The notes: generated by a model not told the origin, from the letters alone. A stretch of 64,000 nucleotides of DNA from Rhizobium sp. TH2 (GCF_024707525.1 NZ_CP062231.1:2728001-2792000), one strand, 5' to 3'; shown: positions 43,079-51,381, numbered from the stretch's first letter. Translations and numbers: made by a program.

Positions 43079-44370
43079 CAGGCGCCCGCCCCGGCGAGGT
43101 CGATCAGGTGCATGTAGGAACCCGACACATTTCCCCGCACCAGCCCCGCCAGTCCGACCGGTTCACCGGCGGCATCCACGGCATCGAAGAGCCGTTCGGC
43201 CTGACCTTCATGCACGACGGTGGAATAATGGAACTCGTGCGCCGAGAGCCGCGTACCCGCATAGGGTCCGGCGAGCGCCGTGACCTTGCGGTAGCCGAGA
43301 TGCCGCTTGCGCGTGGCAAAGCTGGTGGTCAGCGGCAACAGCCCCAGCATCGGCCATTCCGTGCCTGACGCATCGACAAGCGCCTCACCCAGAGTCATGT
43401 AGCCGCCGCACTCACCATAGATCACCGCACCGGAGGCCGCGCGATCCAGCATCGATGCACGGAAAGTCTCCGCGGCACTCAGCCGGCCGGCATGCAGTTC
43501 CGGATAGCCGCCCGGCAGGAACACCGCATCAGCCGTTGCATCCGGACCTTCGTTGGCTAGAGGCGAGAAAAACGAGATCTCGGCACCCTCGGCCCGCCAG
43601 CCATCCAGGAGATGTGGATAGATGAAAGCAAAGGCTTGGTCGCGCGCGATCGCCACGTGGCGTCCTAGCGCCGGAACCGTGCAATCCGGCTTTTGCCCGG
43701 AGACTGCTTCGCGCGCAGCAAGCGCCGCCAGCGCATCGACGTCGCAAGTCGAGGTAACAACATCAGCTGCGTGGTTCATGAAGGCCTCGATGCCCTCGAT
43801 CTCCTGCGCCAACACGAGCCCAAGATGCCGCTCGGGCAGGCCGAGCAGCTTGTCCTGGTAGATCACCCCGAGGATCGGCACGGCAAGACCAGCCAGCCCG
43901 GCACGCAGCATGGATTCGTGGCGCGCGCTGCCAACCTTGTTGAGGATGATCCCTGATATATGCAGGTCCGCATCATGCGAGATGAACCCGCGCACCATCG
44001 CACCCACCGAATGGGAAAGCCGGGCGCAATCAACCACCAGCACCACCGAGAGATCCAGCAGCTTGGCGAGGCTTGCCGGCGAGCCGGTATGATCGGCGGC
44101 GCCATCATAGAGACCCATCATCGCCTCGATGACAAGCGGCCCTTCGCCCGACGCCTGAAAACCCAGCAGCTCGGGCCGCATCGCCCAGGGATCATAGTTG
44201 AGGCAGGTCGCACCGCAGGCAATGGCGTGGAATGCCGGATCGATATAATCGGGCCCGGCCTTGCCCGGCGTCACGCCGATGCCCCGACGGCTCAATGCCC
44301 TGAGCAGCCCGAGCGTCACAGTCGTCTTGCCGGAACCGGAGGACGGAGCGGCGATCAGCAAGCCGTTCAT
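43078..44370 (-). CDS. cobB: cobyrinate a,c-diamide synthase CobB
   Basis: A 430-residue glutamine- and ATP-dependent amidotransferase that converts hydrogenobyrinic (or cobyrinic) acid to its a,c-diamide. The N-terminal P-loop is APSSGSGKTTVTLGL (residues 8-22). The class I glutaminase-like domain has its cysteine in YGECGGYMTLG (about residue 330) and the matching histidine in SAHEFHYS. It overlaps cobA (ATGA) upstream and cobD downstream, so the three form one translationally coupled unit. Confidence 0.95.
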   Translation of the reverse strand: MNGLLIAAPSSGSGKTTVTLGLLRALSRRGIGVTPGKAGPDYIDPAFHAIACGATCLNYDPWAMRPELLGFQASGEGPLVIEAMMGLYDGAADHTGSPASLAKLLDLSVVLVVDCARLSHSVGAMVRGFISHDADLHISGIILNKVGSARHESMLRAGLAGLAVPILGVIYQDKLLGLPERHLGLVLAQEIEGIEAFMNHAADVVTSTCDVDALAALAAREAVSGQKPDCTVPALGRHVAIARDQAFAFIYPHLLDGWRAEGAEISFFSPLANEGPDATADAVFLPGGYPELHAGRLSAAETFRASMLDRAASGAVIYGECGGYMTLGEALVDASGTEWPMLGLLPLTTSFATRKRHLGYRKVTALAGPYAGTRLSAHEFHYSTVVHEGQAERLFDAVDAAGEPVGLAGLVRGNVSGSYMHLIDLAGAGA

Positions 44371-45215
44371 GCCGGATCCCTGAGGCTCTCGGTGCCCATC
44401 GGGTCGCTCACCAATTGCTTGCCGCCGAGGGCGCCGAGCCAGTCGAGCCCATCACGCAAGCGCACCACCTCGCCGACGACGACGATTGCCGGCGGTTCGA
44501 GCTTGGCTGCCTCACAATCGGCGACCGCCGTTCCAAGCGTGCTTTCGAGCACAGTCTGCTTCGGCGTCGATGCATTGCAGACGAAGGCCACGGGCTCCTG
44601 CGGTGACCGTCCTGCCTCGATGAGATGCCGCGTGATCTCGCCGATATGCTTCATCGCCATATACATGACGATCACTGGCGAGCCCTTGGCGATCGATGGC
44701 CAGTCGATGCGGTCGGGCACGAGGCCCGAGGAATCATGCCCTGTCAGGAAGGTCACCACATGGGTGATCGCACGGTGGGTCACCGGAATGCCAGCATAGG
44801 AGAGTCCGCCAATGCCCGCGGTGACACCCGGCACGATGCGGAAGGCGATGCCGTGATTAACCAGCATCAGCGCTTCTTCGCCGCCACGCCCGAAGACGAA
44901 TGGATCGCCGCCCTTGAGCCTGAGCACCCGCTTGCCCGCGCGCGCAAGCTCCACCAGCCTGAGAGAAATATCACGCTGCTTCGGCGACGGTTTGCCACCG
45001 CGCTTTCCCGCATATTCGAGCACGGCGCCCGGCCGCGCCAGCCTGAGGCAGCCTTCATCGACCAGCGCGTCATAGACCACATGATCCGCCTCGCGCAGCG
45101 CCTTGACGGCGAGCAGCGTCAGCAGCCCGGGATCACCCGGTCCGGCGCCGGTGAGCCACACAGTACCGGGCTCGAAGGCCGGCAGATCGGAAAAAAGCAC
45201 GTCGTCCATCGTCAT
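44367..45215 (-). CDS. cobA: uroporphyrinogen-III C-methyltransferase CobA
   Basis: A 282-residue SAM-dependent methyltransferase making precorrin-2 from uroporphyrinogen III, the entry to the corrinoid branch. Motifs: VWLTGAGPGDPGLLTLLAVK (residues 19-38), LRLKGGDPFVFGRGGEE (about 95), and VPGVTAGIGGLSYAGIPVTH (about 128). It is the stand-alone CobA type without CysG fusion. The start is ambiguous: ATG 45215 lies one base after AGGAA, and the ATG two codons later (45209) has better spacing. First gene of cobA-cobB-cobD-cbiB. Confidence 0.95.
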   Translation of the reverse strand: MTMDDVLFSDLPAFEPGTVWLTGAGPGDPGLLTLLAVKALREADHVVYDALVDEGCLRLARPGAVLEYAGKRGGKPSPKQRDISLRLVELARAGKRVLRLKGGDPFVFGRGGEEALMLVNHGIAFRIVPGVTAGIGGLSYAGIPVTHRAITHVVTFLTGHDSSGLVPDRIDWPSIAKGSPVIVMYMAMKHIGEITRHLIEAGRSPQEPVAFVCNASTPKQTVLESTLGTAVADCEAAKLEPPAIVVVGEVVRLRDGLDWLGALGGKQLVSDPMGTESLRDPA

Positions 45216-45344
45216 TTCCTATGCCGCGACAGGCATAAACGCAATCCGCCAATTCTTGCCGACGCTACGATGGACGGCAGGACGGCATGCGTCTGGAAAC
45301 GTCAACGGTTTTGCTTCGTGCGCGACGCAATCGGAATCTGCGCA

Positions 45345-45665
45345 TCAGTTCTCGCCGGTAAACCTTTGAATGGATTCGAAAAGCTCATCGTCGATATCAC
45401 GAGCCTGATGAAACACCCTGATGATCGCAATTCCACCGTCCCATTCCATGTAGAAGATCACATGGCTCTGATAGAGCCGGCTGCGGATACCATCGCCGAG
45501 TTCCTGCCGAAGGCGTCCGAGGAGAGGCTTGGCTCCTGCCACGAGAAAGCTCGCATAAAAGCCTTCGATATATCGGTCCGCCTGGGCTTCACCCCACTCG
45601 CCGAGCGAATAGTCATAGATATCAACCAGATCCTCTTCAGCATCCAGCGAAAGGATATAGTTCAC
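45345..45665 (-). CDS. ParE-type toxin of a type II toxin-antitoxin system
   Basis: A 106-residue RelE/ParE-superfamily protein: short helices (EEDLVDIYDYSLGEWGEAQA, residues 10-29) then strands with IRSRLYQSHVIFYMEWDGG and a C-terminal IIRVFHQARD. ParE members poison DNA gyrase. The GTG start overlaps the parD stop (GTGA), so antitoxin is made first. The pair is lodged between cobA and the nucleoside hydrolase, inside a set of cobalamin genes. Confidence 0.88.
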   Translation of the reverse strand: MNYILSLDAEEDLVDIYDYSLGEWGEAQADRYIEGFYASFLVAGAKPLLGRLRQELGDGIRSRLYQSHVIFYMEWDGGIAIIRVFHQARDIDDELFESIQRFTGEN

Positions 45666-45907
45666 GCGCGCACCCTGCGCGCCATCGCCTTGGCCTTGAT
45701 GTCCGCAGGCGTAGCGGTACTGATGCGACCATTCCGGATCGATTCGATGCCGCTCTCAATGTCCCGGCGAAGTGCCTCGAGCTTAAGGAAATGCTCCTGC
45801 TGACGGCGCAGCGCGTCGCGCACCACTTCACTGGCATTGTTGAAGTTGCCTGACGCGACCTGCTCGGAGACGTATTCTTCCCAGCTCTTTCCCAGCGAAA
45901 CGTTCAT
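45662..45907 (-). CDS. ParD-type antitoxin
   Basis: An 81-residue antitoxin. The N-terminal ribbon-helix-helix (SLGKSWEEYVSEQVASGNF, then NNASEVVRDALR) binds DNA, and the C-terminal charged helix neutralises the toxin. The ATG at 45907 has GGAGG nine bases upstream; the longer open frame before it is unlikely. The operon is probably autoregulated through its own promoter in the 66 bases after the nucleoside hydrolase stop. Coupled to parE by GTGA. Confidence 0.9.
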   Translation of the reverse strand: MNVSLGKSWEEYVSEQVASGNFNNASEVVRDALRRQQEHFLKLEALRRDIESGIESIRNGRISTATPADIKAKAMARRVRA

Positions 45908-45973
45908 GCCAGCCTCCAGAAGTTCTGAAGGCCAGCATAACAATAGATAGCAACTATTTCCACACCGATCCGT

Positions 45974-46924
45974 TCACTGCCGGACCAGCGTCTCCTCGAC
46001 GAGCTTCATTGCGCCTGCTGCATCGACATCCGTGCAGACCAGTTGGCTTGGCAGGCCATCCCACTCGCTCTTGCCGAACGTCATGCCCTCAGGCTTCTGG
46101 ACAGTCATGCCCTCGCCGATGCCCGTGGTCAGCACGCGCACCACGCCGGAGCGGGTGGTGAACAGTTCGCGAGCAACAAGGTAGACGCAGGCGCAGGTGT
46201 CGTGCACCACCATGCTGTCGCGCACCTGGCCCTTGTAGAAATCGATGTAGAATTGCGACAGCCGGTCGAGCAATTCGACGTCCTTGCCGCCTTTGCGCGC
46301 AAGCTCGGCCATGGTCTGGCGCGTCATCGTCGTCTTGAGCGTCACATCGAGGCCGACGACCACCACCTTCCAGGGCGCGATCATCACGGCATCGGCGGCT
46401 TCCGGGTCGCCATGGATGTTGGCCTCGGCGGCGGGCGTCACATTGCCCGGCACGTCGATCGCGCCGCCCATGATGATGACTTCCTTGACGAGGCCCGTGA
46501 TCTCGGGCGCGGCCTTCAGCGCATTGGCGAGGTTGGTCATCCGGCCGACGGCGACGAGCACGATCTCGCCCGGGTTGGCCTTGATCGAGTCGATGATGAA
46601 CTGGTGGGCCGAGCGCGGATCGAGCGGCACATCGACGACATCGGGGACGCCGATATTGCCGAGCCCGTCATCGCCGTGGATATAGGCCGGGAACGGATGC
46701 GTCGCCCTGCCTGGTTCATACTGTTCGGCGGCACCCTTGGCTATCGGCGCCGAAATACCCCATTGCTGCTTGAGATATTGCGCATTGCGCGTCGTCGTCT
46801 CGATCGAGGCATTGCCGAAGGCGGTGGTGATGCCGATCAGGTCGATCTCGGGATGGCGCGCGAGAAAGAGCAGGGCCATGGCGTCATCGACGCCGGGATC
46901 GGTGTCAAAAATCACTTTATGCAT
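45974..46924 (-). CDS. inosine/uridine-preferring nucleoside hydrolase
   Basis: A 316-residue cytosolic enzyme that cleaves the N-glycosidic bond of ribonucleosides. The calcium-binding DTDPGVDDAMAL cluster (residues 7-18) and a second aspartate in MVVHDTCA (about 240) form the catalytic site. Members differ in base preference and the sequence does not settle it. It lies between cobE and the parDE pair. A function in salvage of ribose or of lower-ligand bases for cobalamin is possible only as speculation. Confidence 0.9.
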   Translation of the reverse strand: MHKVIFDTDPGVDDAMALLFLARHPEIDLIGITTAFGNASIETTTRNAQYLKQQWGISAPIAKGAAEQYEPGRATHPFPAYIHGDDGLGNIGVPDVVDVPLDPRSAHQFIIDSIKANPGEIVLVAVGRMTNLANALKAAPEITGLVKEVIIMGGAIDVPGNVTPAAEANIHGDPEAADAVMIAPWKVVVVGLDVTLKTTMTRQTMAELARKGGKDVELLDRLSQFYIDFYKGQVRDSMVVHDTCACVYLVARELFTTRSGVVRVLTTGIGEGMTVQKPEGMTFGKSEWDGLPSQLVCTDVDAAGAMKLVEETLVRQ

Positions 46925-47014
46925 ATGAGAGCCCGTCCAATTTTTCTTGTTGTTTGAGATGCGCAGAGCTTTCGCAAAGCCCGCGCCAAATTTCCAGTCA
47001 TTTTTAATGAATGG

Positions 47015-47410
47015 TCACGTGCTACGAGCCGCTTCGGCCACCGCGATCGTCACGCCACCCGACTTGGTCTTCTCGACAACCAGCACGCCAGCCGGCCCGG
47101 TCGCCGCAAGCGCGGCGGCTTCCGCCACGCCATGGCAGCCGATCCGCTCGAAAAGCGCGTCCGACGGGTTGGCAAGCCGTGGCGTCTCCTGCTCGAGCCG
47201 TGCCGCATCGAAGACAATCACCGAGACGCCGAAATAGGATGCGACGGCCTGCACGGCCGGATGCTCGGCACGGCCGAAGACCGTTGCGATCGCCAAGACG
47301 GCTTCGTCCTGTAGACCGGCCACGGAAAGCGCCTGCATCGCCGCATCGGCAGCCTCGCGGCCCGAAGCGGTTTGCGAAACACCCAGGCCGATCACGAGCT
47401 CGCGCTTCAC
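47015..47410 (-). CDS. cobE: cobalamin biosynthesis protein CobE (CbiG C-terminal-like)
   Basis: A 131-residue protein with the compact alpha/beta fold of the CbiG C-terminal/CobE domain. IGLGVSQTASGREAADAAMQ (residues 7-26) and the closing TKSGGVTIAVAEA are characteristic. It is required for the aerobic pathway, with a role in handling precorrin intermediates that is still unclear. The start is GTG 47410 with GGGAGGA upstream, the ribosome binding site overlapping the end of the sulfotransferase-like gene four bases away, so the two are cotranscribed. Confidence 0.85.
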   Translation of the reverse strand: MKRELVIGLGVSQTASGREAADAAMQALSVAGLQDEAVLAIATVFGRAEHPAVQAVASYFGVSVIVFDAARLEQETPRLANPSDALFERIGCHGVAEAAALAATGPAGVLVVEKTKSGGVTIAVAEAARST

Positions 47411-47413
47411 GTT

Positions 47414-48334
47414 CTATCCTCCCAAAGTCGGCGTCGGCGCCGCGGCCTTGATCGCCTCGATATCGGCCTTGTAGCGCTCCGTCATCCGCGCTGCGGTTTC
47501 GGCATCGAACCTGATCTTTTCGGATTTCGAAAAGCGCTCGAACGGCAGCAGCACATAGCGCCGGCCGATATGCTGGATCGACTTCCGCGCCCCCGCCGAC
47601 CAGCCGATTCTCCCGGCAATCCCGTTCCAGCGGCGGTAGGCATTCACCATGCCCTTGCCGATCGACATGTTCTTGTTGGGCGGCGAGCGCCCAGCCTCGC
47701 CGAGCGCTGCCATGATTTCGGGAAAGGCCCGGCTGAACAGCCCATGCGCGTCCTTGACGAGATCGGCATGATCGTAGATCTCGACGCGCTCTGTTCCGAA
47801 ATGCTTTCGTAGCGAGGCCACGGCCGGCGCCCATGTCGCCTTTTCCAGATTGTAGGCACGGACGAATTTCTCGAATTCCATGTCGTTGCCCATCCTGACC
47901 TGCTGGACGTACCAGGAAGGCAGGAAGCCAGCGAAATCGCGGATGAAATAACGGACCTCGACATCATACCCTTCAAGCGCCTCGGCCATCAGCCGCGCCG
48001 ATTCCTCGGCTTTTGGCAGGAAGGTCTTGTTGCCCTTGACCGCCGGCTTTCCAAGCAGGCCCTCGTTCGAAATGATCAGCGTGTGCACGTTGTTCTGCTC
48101 GAACAACGTCTCGATCAGTTTACGGACCTGCTTGATCTCCTTCTTCCGGCCGCCCTCACCCTTGAGATTGGACAGCATGATGCGGATATCGTCCGCCTCG
48201 CGCTTTTTTCGCGAAACCGCGGGAAAATAAAAACCGGCCTTCAGCATGCGCTCGCGGTTGTCATAGAGCAGGTGCTGGAAGCTGGTGGAGCCCGTCTTCG
48301 GTGCACCACAGTGGATAATGATCTTTCGGGCCAT
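47414..48334 (-). CDS. sulfotransferase-like protein
   Basis: A 306-residue cytosolic protein. The N-terminus IIIHCGAPKTGSTSFQHLL resembles the 5'-phosphosulfate-binding loop (PKTGST) of PAPS-dependent sulfotransferases, and the following block DVEVRYFIRDFAGFLPSWYV could be the 3'-phosphate site with Arg/Ser. It may sulfate a cell-surface glycan, as relatives near polysaccharide loci do. It directly precedes cobE in the same orientation, an unusual partner. I chose the ATG at 48334, where the loop begins; upstream frame is unlikely and overlaps the divergent gene region. Confidence 0.65.
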   Translation of the reverse strand: MARKIIIHCGAPKTGSTSFQHLLYDNRERMLKAGFYFPAVSRKKREADDIRIMLSNLKGEGGRKKEIKQVRKLIETLFEQNNVHTLIISNEGLLGKPAVKGNKTFLPKAEESARLMAEALEGYDVEVRYFIRDFAGFLPSWYVQQVRMGNDMEFEKFVRAYNLEKATWAPAVASLRKHFGTERVEIYDHADLVKDAHGLFSRAFPEIMAALGEAGRSPPNKNMSIGKGMVNAYRRWNGIAGRIGWSAGARKSIQHIGRRYVLLPFERFSKSEKIRFDAETAARMTERYKADIEAIKAAAPTPTLGG

Positions 48335-48476
48335 CGTTCGTCCATTGGAAATCTCGCGGAGGATTGACATTTGCCGAGGCTCGGCGTCAAGCCAAAAGCA
48401 TGTCCGGCTCTCGACAACACTTGAAGTGCGGAGCCGGCTTGGGCAATGTGCCCGCGCATTCAAATCGAGCCCCGCC

Positions 48477-49262
48477 TTGCCTGAAATCACCCTTTATCTT
48501 CTCACCCTTCTCTTCATCGCGGCATTCCTGGCCGGCTTCGTCGATGCGATCGCCGGCGGCGGCGGTATGATCTCGGTTCCGGCCATGCTGCTAGCCGGCT
48601 TCTCGCCCATCGAAACGCTCGGCACCAACAAGCTGCAATCGCTGTTCGGCTCGGGCTCCGCGACGCTCGCCTATGCGCGGGCCGGCCATGTGAATGTCAG
48701 GTCGCAATTGCCGATGGCGCTGATGTCGACACTGGGCGGAGCACTCGGCGCTGCCCTGACCACATTCGTGCCGGGCGACGTGCTGCGGGCACTGATGCCG
48801 ATTCTGTTGATCGCCATTGCACTTTATTTCCTGCTCAAACCCAATATCAGCGATGTCGACCAGCACCAGAAGATGACGCCATTTCTCTTCGGTCTGACGC
48901 TGGTTCCGCTCATCGGCTTCTACGACGGCATCTTCGGCCCCGGCACCGGCTCTTTCTTCATGCTCGCATTCGTAACCCTGATCGGCTTCGGCCTGCTGAA
49001 GGCGACCGCGCATACCAAGATGCTGAATTTCGCCTCGAATATCGGCGCGTTCGCGGTCTTCGCGTTTTCGGGCGTCATCCTCTGGAAAGCGGGTCTGGTC
49101 ATGGGCATCGGCCAGTTCCTCGGCGCCCAGGCAGGCTCGCGCCTCGCCATGAAGAGCGGCGCGAAGATCATCCGCCCCCTGCTCGTCACCGCCTGTATCG
49201 CGCTGGCGATCCGGCTGCTCGCCGATCCATCCAACCCTGTGCGTAGCTGGATTGGCGTGTAA
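48477..49262 (+). CDS. TauE/SafE family sulfite exporter-like membrane protein
   Basis: A 261-residue inner-membrane protein with about eight helices in two repeats: AGFVDAIAGGGGMISVPAML at the start and IGFYDGIFGPGTGSFFMLAF (about residue 145) are the paired family motifs. The family exports sulfite, sulfoacetate and related anions. The start is uncertain: no ATG lies in frame close to the conserved region, and I chose the TTG at 48477. It is divergent from the sulfotransferase-like gene. Confidence 0.85.
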   Translation: MPEITLYLLTLLFIAAFLAGFVDAIAGGGGMISVPAMLLAGFSPIETLGTNKLQSLFGSGSATLAYARAGHVNVRSQLPMALMSTLGGALGAALTTFVPGDVLRALMPILLIAIALYFLLKPNISDVDQHQKMTPFLFGLTLVPLIGFYDGIFGPGTGSFFMLAFVTLIGFGLLKATAHTKMLNFASNIGAFAVFAFSGVILWKAGLVMGIGQFLGAQAGSRLAMKSGAKIIRPLLVTACIALAIRLLADPSNPVRSWIGV

Positions 49263-49351
49263 GGCAGGCGGATTGGCGCACAGAGCCTTTCAAGACCAGC
49301 CCCGCGCCAGCCGCCTGTGGTCATGTCCGGCGTCTTGGATAGGAGCACGCC

Positions 49352-49627
49352 ATGGCCACCACCAATCTGGGTCTCGGGGATCACTGGGACCAGTTTATCA
49401 CCAAGCAGGTCGCAAGCGGCCGCTACGATACGGCCAACGAGGTCATTCGCGAGGCCTTGCGCGCGCTCGAAGCCCGTGAGGCGAAGCTTGCCACGCTGAT
49501 CGCCCATCTCGAAGCCGGCGACGCCATGGATATCGAGGGATTCGACAGCGATCTGTCGATCGAGCAACTGATCGAAGAGCTCGATGCCGAACTTGATTCG
49601 AACACATCAGACAAGATCAGGCACTGA
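49352..49627 (+). CDS. orphan ParD-type antitoxin
   Basis: The protein has 91 residues: a ribbon-helix-helix start (GDHWDQFITKQVASGRYDTA, then NEVIREALRALEAREAK) followed by an acidic tail. It resembles ParD antitoxins but no intact toxin gene follows. The sequence after the stop starts with ATG CCT TCG CGC CGG at 49630, as ParE genes often begin, then degenerates within the reverse-strand MerR gene. It may be a remnant pair or a chance start. Confidence 0.7.
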   Translation: MATTNLGLGDHWDQFITKQVASGRYDTANEVIREALRALEAREAKLATLIAHLEAGDAMDIEGFDSDLSIEQLIEELDAELDSNTSDKIRH

Positions 49628-49671
49628 CCATGCCTTCGCGCCGGGCCTTAAACATGGTCGGCGCTAAGCCT

Positions 49672-50091
49672 TCAATGATCCGCCTCGCAATGGCTGTGAT
49701 CGCTCAACACCTCGATGATTCGGCAATCAGCCGCAATGCCTGAGCGATGGCCTTCCAGCATCCGCTCCAACTCGCCCTTCAGCCGCGTCAGCCGAACGAT
49801 ACGCCGCTCGACATCGGCGAGCCTGTCGGCCGCGATCCGGTCGGCGCCATGGCACGGCTTCTCGGGATGGTCGGAGAGATCGATCAGGCTGCGGATCGCA
49901 TCGAGCGAAAAGCCCATCTCGCGCGCATGGGCGATAAAGCCCAGCCTGTCTCGCGCTTTGGCCGAGTAACGCCGCTGTCCGCCGCCGGTGCGCGGTGCCG
50001 CAGCCATCAGCCCGATATCCTCGTAATAGCGGATGGTCGGCACCTTGACGCCGGTCGCGCCGGCCAGTTCACCGATCGAAAATTCTTTCAT
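49672..50091 (-). CDS. MerR-family transcriptional regulator
   Basis: A 139-residue protein. The helix-turn-helix (SIGELAGATGVKVPTIRYYE, residues 4-23) and a long dimerisation helix are typical of the MerR/CueR/CadR group. Cysteines in PEKPCHGAD and AADCRIIEVLSDHSHC may bind a metal, resembling zinc/cadmium/lead sensors, though the pattern is not decisive. The ATG at 50091 lies beside a palindrome CTCCAG-TCT-CTGGAG (50101-50115). No obvious efflux gene accompanies it, so autoregulation is all that position supports. Confidence 0.8.
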   Translation of the reverse strand: MKEFSIGELAGATGVKVPTIRYYEDIGLMAAAPRTGGGQRRYSAKARDRLGFIAHAREMGFSLDAIRSLIDLSDHPEKPCHGADRIAADRLADVERRIVRLTRLKGELERMLEGHRSGIAADCRIIEVLSDHSHCEADH

Positions 50092-50100
50092 ACCAAAAAC

Positions 50101-50115
50101 CTCCAGTCTCTGGAG
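50101..50115. promoter_or_regulatory. MerR-type operator
   Basis: CTCCAG-TCT-CTGGAG is a perfect 15-base palindrome just upstream of the MerR gene, of the kind found in the widened spacer of MerR-controlled promoters. Confidence 0.6.
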
Positions 50116-50153
50116 ATATGATGGGCCTGCCAAGCCGGAATTTCAATAACCCG

Positions 50154-50786
50154 TCAGAACTCGACGCCCTTCTGACCCTTGATCCCGGAGCGGAATGGAT
50201 GCTTGATCAATTCCATCTCGGTCACGAGGTCGGCGATCTCGATCAACTCGTCCTTGGCGTTGCGGCCGGTCATCACGACGTGGCACATCGGCGGCTTTTC
50301 GTTCTGAAGAAATGCGATCACCTCCGCCACATCGAGATAATCGTAGCGCAACGCGATATTGATCTCGTCGAGCAGCACCATGCTCTTTTCGCCCGAGGAA
50401 ATCAGGTCCTTGGCCTTGGCCCAGGCCGCCTGCGCCGCCGCCACGTCGCGGGCGCGGTCCTGCGTCTCCCAGGTGAAGCCCTCGCCCATCGTATGGAACT
50501 CGCAAAGATCGGCGAAATGCCGGTCGATCAGGTCGCGCTCACCGGTCTCCATCGCGCCCTTGATGAACTGCACCACCGCGCAGGGCATGCCATGGGCGAT
50601 ATGTCGGAAGATCATCCCGAAGCCCGCCGTCGACTTGCCCTTGCCCTTGCCGGTATTGACGATGATCAGGCCCTTCTCGCCGACTTTGGTCGCCATGATC
50701 TTGTCCCGCGCGGCCTTCTTCTTGGCCATCTTCTCGGCATGGCGGGCGTCATCATGGACGATGGTCTCGGTGGTTTCTTCGGTCAA
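50154..50786 (-). CDS. cobO: cob(I)yrinic acid a,c-diamide adenosyltransferase CobO
   Basis: A 210-residue enzyme that attaches the 5'-deoxyadenosyl group to the corrinoid cobalt. The P-loop-like ATP site is NTGKGKGKSTAGFGM (about residues 42-56), and the family-specific VLLDEINIALRYDYLDV and HVVMTGRNAKDELI blocks are intact. The N-terminal TEETTETIVHDDARHAEKMA matches known CobO proteins, which is why I chose the TTG at 50786; an ATG at 50813 is the alternative. The toxin stop codon ends one base before the TTG, so translation may be coupled to yoeB. Confidence 0.92.
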   Translation of the reverse strand: MTEETTETIVHDDARHAEKMAKKKAARDKIMATKVGEKGLIIVNTGKGKGKSTAGFGMIFRHIAHGMPCAVVQFIKGAMETGERDLIDRHFADLCEFHTMGEGFTWETQDRARDVAAAQAAWAKAKDLISSGEKSMVLLDEINIALRYDYLDVAEVIAFLQNEKPPMCHVVMTGRNAKDELIEIADLVTEMELIKHPFRSGIKGQKGVEF

Positions 50787-50787
50787 T

Positions 50788-51075
50788 TTATTTCTTTCTG
50801 TCGGGAAGCACATAATGGAAACGGCAGAACAGAACTTCCAGCGTCTGGTCTTCTCCCCTGCCGTAGACGCGATATATAAACCGATGTTCGCCAGAAATGC
50901 GTCTCGACCATAGCCCTTGCATCTCACCGCGCAACGGCTCGGGTTTTCCGAGCCCCGTGAACGGATTACGCATAGTGTCCTTGATCAGGGCATTTATCTT
51001 TTCGATATATTGCCAATCGGCCTGCTGCCAGTGGATATAGTCGAGCCATGCGCGTGAAGACCAGCATAGCCTCAC
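50788..51075 (-). CDS. yoeB: Txe/YoeB family toxin
   Basis: A 95-residue ribosome-dependent mRNA interferase of the RelE fold. The start RLCWSSRAWLDYIHWQ and GEMQGLWSRRISGEHRFIYR are typical; the arginine of SRRIS and the terminal FCRFHY (His/Tyr) are the known catalytic residues. The GTG start overlaps the yefM stop (GTGA). The pair lies between cobN and cobO. Confidence 0.92.
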   Translation of the reverse strand: MRLCWSSRAWLDYIHWQQADWQYIEKINALIKDTMRNPFTGLGKPEPLRGEMQGLWSRRISGEHRFIYRVYGRGEDQTLEVLFCRFHYVLPDRKK

Positions 51076-51347
51076 TGCGCAGCTTCCGCGTCTTTTCGCT
51101 CGACGATGTCATGTTCGACCAGCTTGCCGGCATTCATCTCCGCGATCGACTCGCGAAGTAGCTGGGCATTCGCAGGATTGGACGTGAGATGCAGGGTTTC
51201 CATCATGCTCTCATATTCCTCCTCCGACATGACCACTATCGCCTTGCGATTGTTGCGCGTCACGAACAGAGGCGCACGGCTGTTCTCGACTTCATCGAGG
51301 TGAGCCGCGAGATTTTGGCGGAAATCAGAAACATTGACGTAAGACAT
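51072..51347 (-). CDS. yefM: YefM/Phd-type antitoxin
   Basis: A 91-residue antitoxin: N-terminal Phd fold (SYVNVSDFRQNLAAHLDEVE, then SRAPLFVTRNNRKAIVVMSE) that binds the operator DNA, with a flexible acidic C-terminus that blocks YoeB. The ATG at 51347 follows AAAGGAG; the longer open frame extends into cobN and is not credible. Autoregulation with YoeB is the family rule. Confidence 0.92.
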   Translation of the reverse strand: MSYVNVSDFRQNLAAHLDEVENSRAPLFVTRNNRKAIVVMSEEEYESMMETLHLTSNPANAQLLRESIAEMNAGKLVEHDIVERKDAEAAQ

Positions 51348-51381
51348 GACAATCTCCTTTGTACGTGAATATGTACAACAT

